A DNA stretch of 64,000 nucleotides from Fibrobacter sp. UWB11 (GCF_900143015.1 NZ_FSRT01000001.1:434001-498000); one strand, 5' to 3'. Positions 33,649 to 42,603 are shown, numbered from the stretch's first letter. Numbers and translations are program-made. Notes: generated by a model from the letters alone, not told the origin.

Positions 33649-35708
33649 TGAACTTCCGTGAAATTTGCAAGACGGTTTTCTTTTGCATTGTCTCTGTGAA
33701 TTTGGGCGTTTCGAGTGGTCTAGAAATTCTTGGATTTCTTTTTGCTGCTTTGTTTGTGGCGATGCATATAAAGCAATATGTGCTTTTAAAGTCTACGACG
33801 AACCAAAGAAAAATCCCGCGATATAGAAAATTATTTGCTTATGGTGCAATCGTTCCGTTCGCTTTGTGGTGGCTGCTGACTCCTAGTGTCGAAAATGGGG
33901 TTTCACCTTATTTGGTCTTTATTCCAGCGTGGTATTTACTTTATCTAGCGTTGCTGCAAAAGCGCAGTTTGGGTAATGGCGGTTACGAAGTCTTTGTCGT
34001 ATTCAATGGTGTCGCAGCCCTTTTTATGGGACTCTTTCAAGCGCCCCGCGCTGTTGTGGTGAGTGCGACTGTCGCGTTACTGCTTGCGGTGTATGCGTTT
34101 GGACGCCCCCGTGTTGCGCTTTATAAAAGACTTCTCTTTGTTTTAATGTATGCAAGTTTATGCGGCTCATCATATCTTGGTTTCAAGTATTGGAAAAGTA
34201 ATCACTATTACAGTGGTCGCTGGGCCGAAGATTATTACTTGAAAAATCGTGTCATGGGATTTGATCCGGTGGCCGCGCTGGGTTCATTTTCGAGTAATTA
34301 CAATTCGAAGTACAATAACGAAATTATCTTGAGAATTTGGGATACGCTTGCACCGCAATATTTGCGTGCCGCGGCTTATGAAAAGTATGTGGCGGGCATT
34401 TGGAAACTCCCGACTACAGCAGAAAAGAAACTTTATCCCGCCCGTTATCGCGTGGATTATGCAATCTTTGAAACAGAAGATTCTATAACGATGACGCCGA
34501 ATGTCAAGACGGTTTGGGTTCAAGCGACTCTCGATAATTTTGGATTTATGTTTGCAGCACCCAATGCGGTGGGTGTTGCTAGTAAAAATGCGGACTCGCT
34601 CGATTACTATTCGACGAATGTCTTTGCAGGTGCAAACGGAATGCGTAGCGATTGGTTCTATTATGTACCTGATACAGCTGCAACGCTTGCTATAACCACG
34701 GCGCTCTCGGATGAGATTGATTCAGCATTCTTGCAAATTCCAGAAAAAGATTTGAATTTGTTGGATACCATCGCCTCGGCAATGGCTCTCCCTGTTCGGG
34801 ACTCTGTAATAGCGGATTCTGCATCCTTGGATAAATCTGAATTAGAAACGCAATTCGCTGTCAAAAATCTAAAAGCTATTGAAAATTATTTTATTAAGAA
34901 TTTTAAGTATTCGTATGTAGTGTCTTGGCGCAAAAGTTATGCAGGAATGTCGATGAACACTGGTGTGTCGAATATGAAGGACATGCTTGCGCTTTTCTGG
35001 AAAAATAAAGAAGGCTATTGCGAATATTATGCGACTCTGGCGACGCTCTTGCTCCGCCATCAAGGGATTCCTGCGCGTTATGTGACGGGATTTGCGCATC
35101 CGGAACATGTCGAGGGGCGCCCTTATGTGACGTTCCGACGTCGTCATAGTCACGCTTGGGTTGAAGTTTATATAGACCACAAATGGTATATTTTTGACCC
35201 GACCCCGCCGGTTCTTGTGAACGCATTTGCGGAATCATCTTGGTTTTCGAAAAAAATCGAAGGCTTGAAAGGCCGCGTTTCGTATGTGCTTCATTTGCTT
35301 AAAGATGGTGAGTGGCGCCGTGTCGTTGACAGTTGGCAGAATGTTTCGGAACGTTTCGTGGCAAACCCGGTACTCTATGGCGTTTTGATTTTGCTGGTGG
35401 TTGTTTTTGCGGGAATCAGGTTCCGTAAATATCGTCGCAATAGAATTTCACATTCGGTTTCGAAAGATGCCGAACGCTGGATTTCTTTGCTTGAATCCGC
35501 TGAAAAGCGTCTTGCACGAATGGGCTTTGTTCGTGCTTCTGGTGAAACGGTTTCTGCGTTTATGGTGCGCATAAAGCAAACTATGATGGCGCAGCAATCT
35601 GCTCGACAAACAATAAAAAAGGCGAGCCCTAAGGACTCGCGCTTTGAAAAAGATTGTCTTTCTTTGCTGAAACAGCTCGAAGATTACGAAAATAATCGTT
35701 GGCGTTAA
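33645..35708 (+). CDS. Membrane transglutaminase-like protease (TgpA-like)
   Basis: 687 residues: about six N-terminal membrane helices (residues 7-190), then an extracytoplasmic domain with the transglutaminase core (GYCEYYATLATLLLRHQGIP about 452-471, YVTFRRRHSHAWVEVYI about 485-500, DPTPP), giving the Cys-His-Asp triad. Another membrane helix (about 575-592) and a C-terminal DUF4129-like segment follow. TgpA-type proteins are paired with MoxR and DUF58 genes. Substrate unknown. It overlaps the DUF58 gene by four bases. Confidence 0.85.
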   Translation: MMNFREICKTVFFCIVSVNLGVSSGLEILGFLFAALFVAMHIKQYVLLKSTTNQRKIPRYRKLFAYGAIVPFALWWLLTPSVENGVSPYLVFIPAWYLLYLALLQKRSLGNGGYEVFVVFNGVAALFMGLFQAPRAVVVSATVALLLAVYAFGRPRVALYKRLLFVLMYASLCGSSYLGFKYWKSNHYYSGRWAEDYYLKNRVMGFDPVAALGSFSSNYNSKYNNEIILRIWDTLAPQYLRAAAYEKYVAGIWKLPTTAEKKLYPARYRVDYAIFETEDSITMTPNVKTVWVQATLDNFGFMFAAPNAVGVASKNADSLDYYSTNVFAGANGMRSDWFYYVPDTAATLAITTALSDEIDSAFLQIPEKDLNLLDTIASAMALPVRDSVIADSASLDKSELETQFAVKNLKAIENYFIKNFKYSYVVSWRKSYAGMSMNTGVSNMKDMLALFWKNKEGYCEYYATLATLLLRHQGIPARYVTGFAHPEHVEGRPYVTFRRRHSHAWVEVYIDHKWYIFDPTPPVLVNAFAESSWFSKKIEGLKGRVSYVLHLLKDGEWRRVVDSWQNVSERFVANPVLYGVLILLVVVFAGIRFRKYRRNRISHSVSKDAERWISLLESAEKRLARMGFVRASGETVSAFMVRIKQTMMAQQSARQTIKKASPKDSRFEKDCLSLLKQLEDYENNRWR

Positions 35709-35720
35709 ACGCTTAGAGCG

Positions 35721-36278
35721 TTAGTTAGCCGTCACGAAGGTGTAAACTTCAGTAGCCGTGTTCTTTTCTACGGCGTCAGACTGCTTCATTTCCGGTTCCA
35801 TGAAGAAAATCTGCTTTAGAGTCATGGTGACTTGTCCACCGACTACCGATATTTCGACCGGGATTGTGGCTTCGTTTACGGCCATGCAATCGTTTCCGGT
35901 TCTTGCACGAAGGTGAAGAGATGTTCCTACAACGTCCCAGAGACCATAGGTCTTGCCCGTGGCTGTCTTGCAATCGGCCTTGCCCAAAGGAGAGTTTGCA
36001 AATTCAAATGTATTCGTTTGATTTTCGTCAACATAGAATTTAAGCGTTGCCGGGCTTGCTTCTAAATTATGACTCGGATCGATAATGTATACGACATCTG
36101 TTCCAACGGTTCTCATAACGGTCGGGCCGCCGATGCTCCAGGTGCCTAAAACGCAGTCGTTAGAAAGACCGGCCGCGCATTGTTCGGCTTTGGAGGGCGG
36201 GGGAGTAGTTGCGTTGTCGCTGCAGGCGGAAAACAATGTTGCTGCCATAGCAAGGGAAGCCAAAATCTTGATTGTCAT
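35721..36278 (-). CDS. Small lipoprotein of unknown function
   Basis: 185 residues with lipobox FSAC (Cys19), a short Thr/Pro spacer and a compact domain with two pairs of Cys (QCAAGLSNDC, ADCKT...NDCMA). The wording (CVLGTWSIGG) suggests a lipocalin-like beta-barrel seen in 'lipocalin-like domain' lipoproteins. GAGGACATTT precedes ATG 36278. It converges with the transglutaminase gene. Confidence 0.65.
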   Translation of the reverse strand: MTIKILASLAMAATLFSACSDNATTPPPSKAEQCAAGLSNDCVLGTWSIGGPTVMRTVGTDVVYIIDPSHNLEASPATLKFYVDENQTNTFEFANSPLGKADCKTATGKTYGLWDVVGTSLHLRARTGNDCMAVNEATIPVEISVVGGQVTMTLKQIFFMEPEMKQSDAVEKNTATEVYTFVTAN

Positions 36279-36399
36279 AAATGTCCTCTTTTAGTTGGAA
36301 TATAAATAAAAATTTTGATGTTGCAGAACACTACAACGCGTTTTTCCAAAGATTTAACATAAGCTATTTAATTGGAAATATATTAAGAATAGTTGTTGG

Positions 36400-36424
36400 G
36401 GGGCATTTTCCATGCCCCAAGGAG
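36400..36424 (+). promoter_or_regulatory. Hairpin adjacent to the RBS of the esterase gene
   Basis: GGGGCAT (36400-36406), loop TTTCC, ATGCCCC (36412-36418), directly followed by AAGGAG (36419-36424) and ATG 36431. The stem would sit just before the RBS and could affect ribosome access or mRNA stability. Confidence 0.45.
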
Positions 36425-36430
36425 TGTTAG

Positions 36431-37675
36431 ATGAAAGTCTCGCGTTTCGTGGGCTTGTTTTTCGGTTTGGGTTTTGCGGCATCGGTTTTTGCAGCCCCAG
36501 ACCCAAATTTCCACATATATCTTGCTTTTGGCCAATCCAATATGGAAGGCCAGGGGGACGTCGGTAGTCAGGATAAGACCGTTGACGAACGTTTCCAGGT
36601 GCTCTGGGCGGCAAATAATGGTTCTTGTTCAGGGAAAACCAAGGGAAAATGGGCTACGGCAGTGCCTCCGTTGGCGCATTGTCAGGGCGCAAAGCTTGGA
36701 CCTACGGACTATTTTGGCCGCACGATGGTCGAAAAGACGGATTCTAAAATTAAGGTGGGTGTTATCGTCGTGGCTGTTGCCGGGTGCAGCATCCAGCTGT
36801 TCGACAAGGATGGCTATGCCAATTATGCTAGGTCCCAGCAGAGCTGGATGACGCAGCGCATTAATGAATATGGTGGAAATCCTTACGGTCGCTTGATTGA
36901 AATGGCTAAGAAGGCTCAAGAAGATGGTGTCATCAAGGGAATCATCTTCCACCAGGGTGAAACGGATGCTGGTGACGGTCAATGGCCCTCCAAGGTCAAA
37001 AAGGTTTACGATAACATTATTAAGGATTTGGGTCTTGGCAATGATGTGCCGTTCCTTGCGGGCGAAGTGTTGCGCAGCGGCTCTAGCAAGGGCGCGAACA
37101 ACAATATCGCTAAACTCCCGCAACAGTCAAAAAACTTTTATGTAGTTTCATCCGAAGGATTTAATCAGGCTCTTGGCGATGGACAGAATGTCCACTTTAC
37201 CTCGCAGGAATACCGCGATTTTGGCAAGCGCTATGCCGAAAAGATGATTGAAGTGCTTGGCGACAAGATTAAACCTGTTGCCGCCGAGGAATCCAGTAGC
37301 AGTGCTGCTCCGGAAAGTTCATCAGAGGCAGCGTCCAGTTCTTCTGCGGCTTCGAGTTCTTCGAGAAAAGTGAAATCCTCGAGTTCTACGACGGGTGTTA
37401 TCATTATCGGAAATGCCACACCGTCATTGAGTGTGGGCAAGGTCTCATTCGATAATGGAAGCATCATGGTGCCGGTGACGCTGGCTCGCAATGGCAATGT
37501 GAAAGTTAGGCTTTATTCTGTGCTTGGAAGCGAGGTTGCGAGTGTTAGCGAGTTGATGAAACCGGGTACGAATAGCGTGCATTTTGTAAGGAAAAATGTT
37601 CCGCCGGGCGTTTACATGTTGAGTGTTCAGACAGCTTCTTCTCGCGTTACAAAGCGATTAGATTTGTCTAAATAA
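36431..37675 (+). CDS. Acetylxylan esterase-like SASA hydrolase with C-terminal sorting domain
   Basis: A secreted enzyme of 414 residues likely removing acetyl groups from xylan (carbohydrate-esterase 6-like). It has a signal peptide (cleavage near VFAA-PDP) and the SGNH/SASA catalytic start AFGQSNMEGQGD (Ser36). GIIFHQGETDAG (about 175-186) gives the second motif, and a His in VHFTSQEY (about 255) completes the triad. A Ser-rich linker (about 285-320) leads to a C-terminal domain ending GVYMLSVQTASSRVTKRLDLSK-like, the T9SS-type sorting pattern. F. succinogenes has CE6 esterases of this layout. An RBS AAGGAG is next to a hairpin. Confidence 0.78.
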   Translation: MKVSRFVGLFFGLGFAASVFAAPDPNFHIYLAFGQSNMEGQGDVGSQDKTVDERFQVLWAANNGSCSGKTKGKWATAVPPLAHCQGAKLGPTDYFGRTMVEKTDSKIKVGVIVVAVAGCSIQLFDKDGYANYARSQQSWMTQRINEYGGNPYGRLIEMAKKAQEDGVIKGIIFHQGETDAGDGQWPSKVKKVYDNIIKDLGLGNDVPFLAGEVLRSGSSKGANNNIAKLPQQSKNFYVVSSEGFNQALGDGQNVHFTSQEYRDFGKRYAEKMIEVLGDKIKPVAAEESSSSAAPESSSEAASSSSAASSSSRKVKSSSSTTGVIIIGNATPSLSVGKVSFDNGSIMVPVTLARNGNVKVRLYSVLGSEVASVSELMKPGTNSVHFVRKNVPPGVYMLSVQTASSRVTKRLDLSK

Positions 37676-37692
37676 AAGTTCTCCTCACTGCT

Positions 37693-37728
37693 AAGGGCTC
37701 CGTGTTTTTACGCGGGGCTCTTTTTGTA
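37693..37728 (+). terminator. Terminator after the esterase gene
   Basis: AGGGCTCCGTG, loop TTTTTA, CGCGGGGCTCT then TTTTTGT. The stem has two G-T wobbles. Confidence 0.7.
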
Positions 37729-37747
37729 TGCGTGAACCCGCCATCTA

Positions 37748-38425
37748 TTATGCAATGCTCACGATTTCCAGCTCGTCGCCAACAACTTTAAACTTGACTT
37801 CAAATTCGGCGAAGTTGAATCCGTAAACGCGTTCGGGATCGTTTTGGTAGGCGGGTCGCGGATCTTGCTCTAAGACTTCAATGAGCGCGCCGCGTTTTTC
37901 TGATGGCAATTTGTTCAATTGCTCGGATGGCTTTACATGCACTTTGATTTGGCGGACGGCCTCGGCGAAGCCGCCTGTGGCTTCGGGGTGGGCGTCCGTG
38001 TAAGGCAGGTACGGTTTGATATCGACGATGGGCGTTCCGTCCATCAAATCGGCGCCGGAGACGACGATTTCGGGCCCTTCCGGACCGTCGAGATTAATTT
38101 GCTCGATTTTTACGCAAGAAAGTGCGACCGGGTTCGGGCGGAAGCTCGAACGCGTGGCGAAAACGCCCAAGCGCTTGTTGCCGCCCAGTCTCGGCGGGCG
38201 CACGGTCGGGCTCCAGGTGCTACGGATGTTTTCCGAGAAAATCCACATAATCCACAAGTGGCTAAAACCCTCAAGACCGCGGAGTGCATCGGCATTGCGG
38301 AACTCCGGCTCAAATCGAATTGTGGAACGCAAATTCTGCACAATGCCACTCTGACGCGGAATCCCGAACTTTTCCGGAAAGTCGCTCTTGATTCGTGCGA
38401 TGATTTTAAACGTCAGTTCTTGCAT
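37748..38425 (-). CDS. trmO: tRNA m6t6A37 methyltransferase TrmO
   Basis: SAM-dependent enzyme that methylates t6A37 in tRNAs reading ACY codons. 225 residues, with the family signature region FRPNPVALSCVKI (about 99-111), SHLWIMWIF (about 52-60), VSGADLMDGTPIVDIKPYL (about 125-145) and FAEFEVKF near the end. The N-terminal TsaA/YaeB-like barrel is typical. ATG 38425 has no strong RBS. It reads toward the esterase terminator. Confidence 0.85.
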   Translation of the reverse strand: MQELTFKIIARIKSDFPEKFGIPRQSGIVQNLRSTIRFEPEFRNADALRGLEGFSHLWIMWIFSENIRSTWSPTVRPPRLGGNKRLGVFATRSSFRPNPVALSCVKIEQINLDGPEGPEIVVSGADLMDGTPIVDIKPYLPYTDAHPEATGGFAEAVRQIKVHVKPSEQLNKLPSEKRGALIEVLEQDPRPAYQNDPERVYGFNFAEFEVKFKVVGDELEIVSIA

Positions 38426-38452
38426 CGGAAATTGCCAAGCTTTAAATACTTT

Positions 38453-38481
38453 GTCATGCCCGCCACTGAGCGGGCATCTCC
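38453..38481 (+). repeat. GTCAT hairpin, GCCCGC class
   Basis: GTCATGCCCGCCACT followed by GAGCGGGCATCTCC; arms ATGCCCGC/GCGGGCAT. A second copy lies at 38584-38611 on the other side of a terminator. Confidence 0.7.
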
Positions 38482-38494
38482 TTTATAACATAGC

Positions 38495-38545
38495 AAAAAA
38501 GAAAGGCTAGAGTTTGCAAGCATTCGCTTTGGACTCTAGCCTTTT
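38495..38545 (-). terminator. Terminator after the GH74 gene
   Basis: On the minus strand AAAAGGCTAGAGT and ACTCTAGCCTTTC enclose a 19-base loop, ending in TTTTTT. The loop holds GAATGCTTGC. Confidence 0.7.
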
Positions 38546-38583
38546 GAAGTATGGGATTGATGATTATTGAAACTTTTGTTGTT

Positions 38584-38611
38584 GTCATGCCCGCCTTGAG
38601 CGGGCATCTCC
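38584..38611 (+). repeat. GTCAT hairpin, GCCCGC class
   Basis: GTCATGCCCGCCTT followed by GAGCGGGCATCTCC; differs from the 38453 copy only in the loop. Confidence 0.7.
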
Positions 38612-38622
38612 TTTAATGCGTT

Positions 38623-41184
38623 TTATTTAATCGCAATCGCTTTTTTCAAGAGCAGCTTGCCGTTAGCACCGGTGACCTTTGCGATGTACTTTCCGGTTGG
38701 AATCTTCTTGAGGCTAATGCTCTTGTTGCCGTTCACGTCGGTGGAAAGGAGCGTTTTGCCGTTCAACGCAATAACATCAAGCTTGCTGTCGCTCGGGACG
38801 TTCACTTGCAAAGTGCGGTTCTGCTGGACAAGCGTTGCCTTGCCAATGTTGAGTGCTACCTTGTTGAGGCCGGTGGGCGGAACTTCGACAAACTTTGTGC
38901 CTTCCGGAGCGCCCACGATGGTGCCACGGCCCACGGTGCTCATGTAAACAACGCCGAAGGTGTTCATGTCGCCTTGTACAAAATTTCCGTTACCCGGACC
39001 GCCGAACTGGTGCATGTCGTCATTGACGCGTTCAAAAGTTTTGCACTTGTCGGTGCTGCGGTAAATGCCAATCGGATCGCCAGACTTTGCTGCTCCCCAG
39101 ATAAAGATGGTTTCGTAGTCGCTGCCTTCTTTGGCCTTGCCGATGCCCACGGCGATTGCGGTTGAAGCGCCTTCACAGCGATTCCAGCTCTTGCCGCCGT
39201 CTTCAGTGTAGGCGAGGCCGTATTCCGTGAAGCCCTTGGGCTGCCAAACTTGAGCCTGGTCCATCGGAACCCAAAGATGTCCTTCTCTCTTGGGAACGGT
39301 GCGGATGAGGCCGCCACCGTTGTAGTATTCGCCAGCCTGTTCGTTCTGCAAACGGGCTTCGGATTCAGCAAAAGTCTTGCCTCCGTCGGTAGATCTGTAA
39401 AGCGAGCCCATGCCGCCCATGACGTAGAACGTTTTGGGGTCCACCGGGTCAGCAACAATGCGGGAATAGTTTGTCTGCGTGCCCGTTTCAACAGCGGTCC
39501 AAGAGGCGCCATTGTCGTCGGATCGGTAAACGGTGGCGCCCTGGTCTGGACGGTGCAACATGATTTTGCCGTCAGCAGAAAGTACCACCAAGCCCTTCGG
39601 GCCCTTGAGTGTGGTCTTTACGCTGTCCCATGTCTTGCCCATGTCATCGCTGCGGTACATCACGTTGAAATTCTGAGAATCGTACTTGCCGTAAACGGTA
39701 ATCACACCTGTGCGAACCAAGCTTCCGGTGAGCGGGGCGTAACCCATGCTTTCGGTGGTGCCGATGGTTGGCTTGTGGCGCTGTGCGCTCTGCTTGATGT
39801 CTGTATAAACGGCGCCGTCGTAGTCGCCAATAGCGGTGACCAGCGGGCCTTCCGGAATGCTCACGATGTCGAGCGGCACTGTCTCTTCGATGCCTTTGGA
39901 CATAAACTTCCAAAGGGGAACCTTTGCGGAGACGTCTTCGGTCATGAAGATGCCGTTACCGCTTGTGACCCAAGCTTCCTTGTTGTTGAACGGGTTAATT
40001 TCGAGGGAACCCGCCCAGTGGATGGCGTTGCCCGGGATCCAGTCGGTGCCGTTGGCGTCGATGTTCGGAATGTCGTTGTAATGCTGTCCGTGATTCCAGG
40101 TCTTGCCGCCGTCAGTGGTGGCGTAGATGCGGTCGCCGTAATTCTCTTTTTCGTCTTTGGTCACGTGGCGGCCGGTGTACTTGCCCAATGTCGAAATCAC
40201 AATGTGGTTCTTGTCCTTGGGGTCAATGGCGACGCCGCCGTAAGAGCTCTTGTCCTTTTCGTAGCTCTTGGTGGTGCTGCCTTCGTGTTCCACAGAGTCA
40301 CTCGGGGTAAGGTCGGTCCACGTGCCGCCAGCGATATTGTACTTGTAAAAACCACCACTTGCGATGTTATACGGACCGGGGCCGTCAGCAAATGTCACGT
40401 ACATGTCGCCGTCGACAATCTTTGCACGGTGCGGCATGAGTCCAGTGGGGACGCCCTTGATGGCTTCCCAAGTAGCGCCGCCGTCGTGGCTGACCTGCAA
40501 ATTATCCTTGGTTTCGGAAATGCCGATGTAGATGGTCTTGGTGGAACCGTCGGCGTTCTTGCCCTGCGATTCGTCGAACATCACAAAGCTGATGCCGTTC
40601 ACGCCGTTCAGGCTGGATTCTGTGGCGGTAGAAAGGGCGACCTTGTAGGCGCTTGTCCAGGTCTTGCCGTAGTCGGTACTCTTGTAAAGTCCCTTGGTGC
40701 GGCTACCGCAGAAGATGATGTTTCCCTTGTTGGGGTCCACGGCGAGCTTTTCGCCGGTCTGGCGGCCCATGCCGTTACCGTGGGCGAGCATTTCCACATA
40801 GCTAGTGTCCCAGGTGGCGCCGAAGTCTTCACTGCGGAGCACGGCCGTGCGGCCCTTGCTGAAATAGCCGGTACCTGCGAGCACGTAAATGCGCTTGGGA
40901 TCGTTGGGGTCGAGAGCAAAGGCTTCGGTACCGTAAAGGCCCTTGTCGTTTTCCGAGATGAAGTCCATCAGCGGAATCCAAGTCTTATTTTGAAAATCGA
41001 AGCGATAGATACCGCCCACGTCAGTGCGGGCGTAAAGCAAATTCTCGGCCTTGGGGTGGAACATCACGGCAGAAACGAATCCGCCACCATCGAAGCGGAC
41101 GTTGCCCCATTCGTACTTTTCGGCGCTTGCGCTTGTGGCGAGGGCGAGTGCGGCGATGCCGATCATTGAAATTTTACCAAACAT
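38623..41184 (-). CDS. GH74-family xyloglucanase with C-terminal sorting domain
   Basis: A secreted endo-xyloglucanase of 853 residues. After the signal peptide (ASA-EKY) come two seven-bladed propeller domains with recurring Asp-box-like motifs (STDYGKTW, SHDGGATW, TTDGGKTW, SDDMGKTW, SDDNGASW, STDGGKTF). Candidate catalytic Asp sit in ARTDVGGIYR (about 52-61) and IGDYDGAVYTD (about 457-467). The C terminus (about 780-853) is a sorting-type domain ending PTGKYIAKVTGANGK. A GGAGACG is before ATG 41184. Family assignment is firm; substrate is from family knowledge. Together with the nearby esterase it suggests hemicellulose attack. Confidence 0.88.
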   Translation of the reverse strand: MFGKISMIGIAALALATSASAEKYEWGNVRFDGGGFVSAVMFHPKAENLLYARTDVGGIYRFDFQNKTWIPLMDFISENDKGLYGTEAFALDPNDPKRIYVLAGTGYFSKGRTAVLRSEDFGATWDTSYVEMLAHGNGMGRQTGEKLAVDPNKGNIIFCGSRTKGLYKSTDYGKTWTSAYKVALSTATESSLNGVNGISFVMFDESQGKNADGSTKTIYIGISETKDNLQVSHDGGATWEAIKGVPTGLMPHRAKIVDGDMYVTFADGPGPYNIASGGFYKYNIAGGTWTDLTPSDSVEHEGSTTKSYEKDKSSYGGVAIDPKDKNHIVISTLGKYTGRHVTKDEKENYGDRIYATTDGGKTWNHGQHYNDIPNIDANGTDWIPGNAIHWAGSLEINPFNNKEAWVTSGNGIFMTEDVSAKVPLWKFMSKGIEETVPLDIVSIPEGPLVTAIGDYDGAVYTDIKQSAQRHKPTIGTTESMGYAPLTGSLVRTGVITVYGKYDSQNFNVMYRSDDMGKTWDSVKTTLKGPKGLVVLSADGKIMLHRPDQGATVYRSDDNGASWTAVETGTQTNYSRIVADPVDPKTFYVMGGMGSLYRSTDGGKTFAESEARLQNEQAGEYYNGGGLIRTVPKREGHLWVPMDQAQVWQPKGFTEYGLAYTEDGGKSWNRCEGASTAIAVGIGKAKEGSDYETIFIWGAAKSGDPIGIYRSTDKCKTFERVNDDMHQFGGPGNGNFVQGDMNTFGVVYMSTVGRGTIVGAPEGTKFVEVPPTGLNKVALNIGKATLVQQNRTLQVNVPSDSKLDVIALNGKTLLSTDVNGNKSISLKKIPTGKYIAKVTGANGKLLLKKAIAIK

Positions 41185-41412
41185 ATCGTCTCCGTTGAGA
41201 ATTTTGAGAACAATTAAAACCCTTACAACTATAGTTAATATATATAAATATTTGAAAAAGAGGTTCTTATATAAACCTTAATTTGAGAAAAATTTTGAGA
41301 ACATTTGGAAGAGATTGTTTTAAAAACATTTTGACCATTTTTGCCGTGTTTAAATCATTTTACGCGAATTTCAAGAAAAAATTAGTCCGAACGCCTCTTA
41401 AAAGCGTGCAAA

Positions 41413-41479
41413 ACGAGTGTCGCAGAAAAATGCTTGCATTTTTCTATGACCGAGTGCAGCCGCGGACGCCGTAGGCGTC
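41413..41479 (+). repeat. Three-hairpin dispersed element, copy C
   Basis: ACGAGTGTCGC (41413-41423), H1 arms AGAAAAAT and ATTTTTCT (8 perfect pairs) around GCTTGC (41432-41437), ATGACCGAGT (41446-41455), then H2 GACGCC-GTA-GGCGTC (41465-41479). Confidence 0.75.
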
Positions 41480-41492
41480 AAAAGCGTGTTAA

Positions 41493-41524
41493 TATAACGG
41501 TAGGGGATGTTCCTTACCGTTATA
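41493..41524. repeat. Perfect 10-bp inverted repeat before the Rpn gene
   Basis: TATAACGGTA (41493-41502) and TACCGTTATA (41515-41524) with a 12-base spacer. It ends where the RBS AAGGA (41524-41528) begins, so it could be an operator or an RNA hairpin. Confidence 0.6.
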
Positions 41525-41535
41525 AGGACATGCTG

Positions 41536-42495
41536 ATGGCAAATGAAAATAATACGACAAAACCGTATATTGTGAAAAATGCAGATGGCGTAGAATACTT
41601 GCTTCCGTATTATCCGGCGACGTTTCGAGCATTGCTGGATGACAAGGACACGATTCGTGACCTGCTGAACAGTATTCTTGAACTCGATACCGAACACGAA
41701 ATAGTCGACCTCAGCTACGCATTTGAAAAATATATCGATGTGTTCATGCCGGGCGATGAGCCCATGCGGCTTGACGTGTGGGTGGCGACGCGTGACAACC
41801 GCTTCATGAATATTGAGTTGCAAAACCGCGAACATCCGTTCTTCTTGGACCGTATGCAGCTTTACAACGCTTATCTAACGATACGTGGCAAGCATGACTA
41901 CAATCGTTCGGAACAGTTCCTTGCCATGTCCGAAAAGGAAAAGATGGCTCATTATTATGAGGTTCCTGAAACCGTTTCCATTTGGCTTTGCAGGTTCCCG
42001 ATTTTGGAGCCGAGAGAAATCTATAAGGATACATGGACGCTGTATAGCAAACACGATGTAAAGACGGGGGAGGCCTTGCCTCTGTTTCCGAAAAATAAAT
42101 ATATTATAGTCGATTTGGTTAAGTTCCTAAAGCTTCGCAAGGGCGTAAACTCCCGTGAAGATTTTTGGCTTAGGCTTATTTCTAGAGGTCCGCTTGAAGT
42201 CCCTGAATCGGAAGATCCACTTCTTAAGAATGCTTTGGCCCGCTTGCGAGTAAGCAATGCAGATCCTGAACTTTTGAAAAAAATGGAGCAATTCATGTTC
42301 GATGAAATGCATGCATACGATGCCGTTATAGCCGAGAATTTCCTCAAGGGTAAGACTGAAGGTGAAGCTAAGGGTAAAGCCGAAGGCAAAACTGAAGGCC
42401 ATGCCGATGCGATAAGCGTTATGCAGGCTATGGGCTTACCTCCTGAGCAAATCGCCGAGGCGAAGGCTCGGCTTGATGCTTTGAAAACGAAGTAA
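41536..42495 (+). CDS. Rpn family PD-(D/E)XK nuclease/transposase-like protein
   Basis: 319 residues, similar to the Rpn/TIGR01784 group once called 'transposases': small recombination-promoting nucleases found in many copies. The core has MRLDVWVATRDNRFMNIELQNRE (about 80-100), matching the D...ExQ nuclease motif. The middle contains the family's helical part, and the C terminus has the characteristic KGKTEGEAKGKAEGKTEGH repeat. ATG 41536 has AAGGA 7 bases upstream; ATG 41530 is too close. No terminal repeats or target duplication delimit a mobile element. Confidence 0.82.
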   Translation: MANENNTTKPYIVKNADGVEYLLPYYPATFRALLDDKDTIRDLLNSILELDTEHEIVDLSYAFEKYIDVFMPGDEPMRLDVWVATRDNRFMNIELQNREHPFFLDRMQLYNAYLTIRGKHDYNRSEQFLAMSEKEKMAHYYEVPETVSIWLCRFPILEPREIYKDTWTLYSKHDVKTGEALPLFPKNKYIIVDLVKFLKLRKGVNSREDFWLRLISRGPLEVPESEDPLLKNALARLRVSNADPELLKKMEQFMFDEMHAYDAVIAENFLKGKTEGEAKGKAEGKTEGHADAISVMQAMGLPPEQIAEAKARLDALKTK

Positions 42496-42515
42496 TAGCT
42501 TCTTTGTTTGATTAC

Positions 42516-42555
42516 AAAAAATCCCCGAAATCAGTCAATTTTCGGGGATTTTTTG
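42516..42555. terminator. Bidirectional terminator
   Basis: AAAAAATCCCCGAAA and TTTTCGGGGATTTTTT flank a 9-base loop between two convergent genes. Confidence 0.8.
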
Positions 42556-42603
42556 CTAAAAACGTTAAATTGGGCGCTTTTATTGCAAAAAGTCGAGCGT
42601 TTG

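Larger units (their letters stand above)
41185..41535. other. AT-rich intergenic region with repeat C and an inverted repeat
   Basis: About 350 bases without a convincing gene. The first 200 are very AT-rich and may hold the promoter of the divergent GH74 gene. The rest holds three-hairpin copy C and the inverted repeat before the Rpn gene. A 63-codon frame (41283-41474) is probably chance. Confidence 0.5.

Noticed and set aside
39250-41169. Open frame of 639 codons opposite the GH74 gene
   Set aside because: Shadow of a GC-biased third codon position; the minus-strand Asp-box propeller motifs and signal peptide are clear.
41283-41474. Possible 63-residue gene before the Rpn gene
   Set aside because: Starts at TTG without RBS, is very AT-rich, and its end runs into repeat copy C.
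41413-42495. Insertion sequence carrying the Rpn-type gene
   Set aside because: No terminal inverted repeats enclosing the gene and no target duplication could be seen; the inverted repeat is only upstream.
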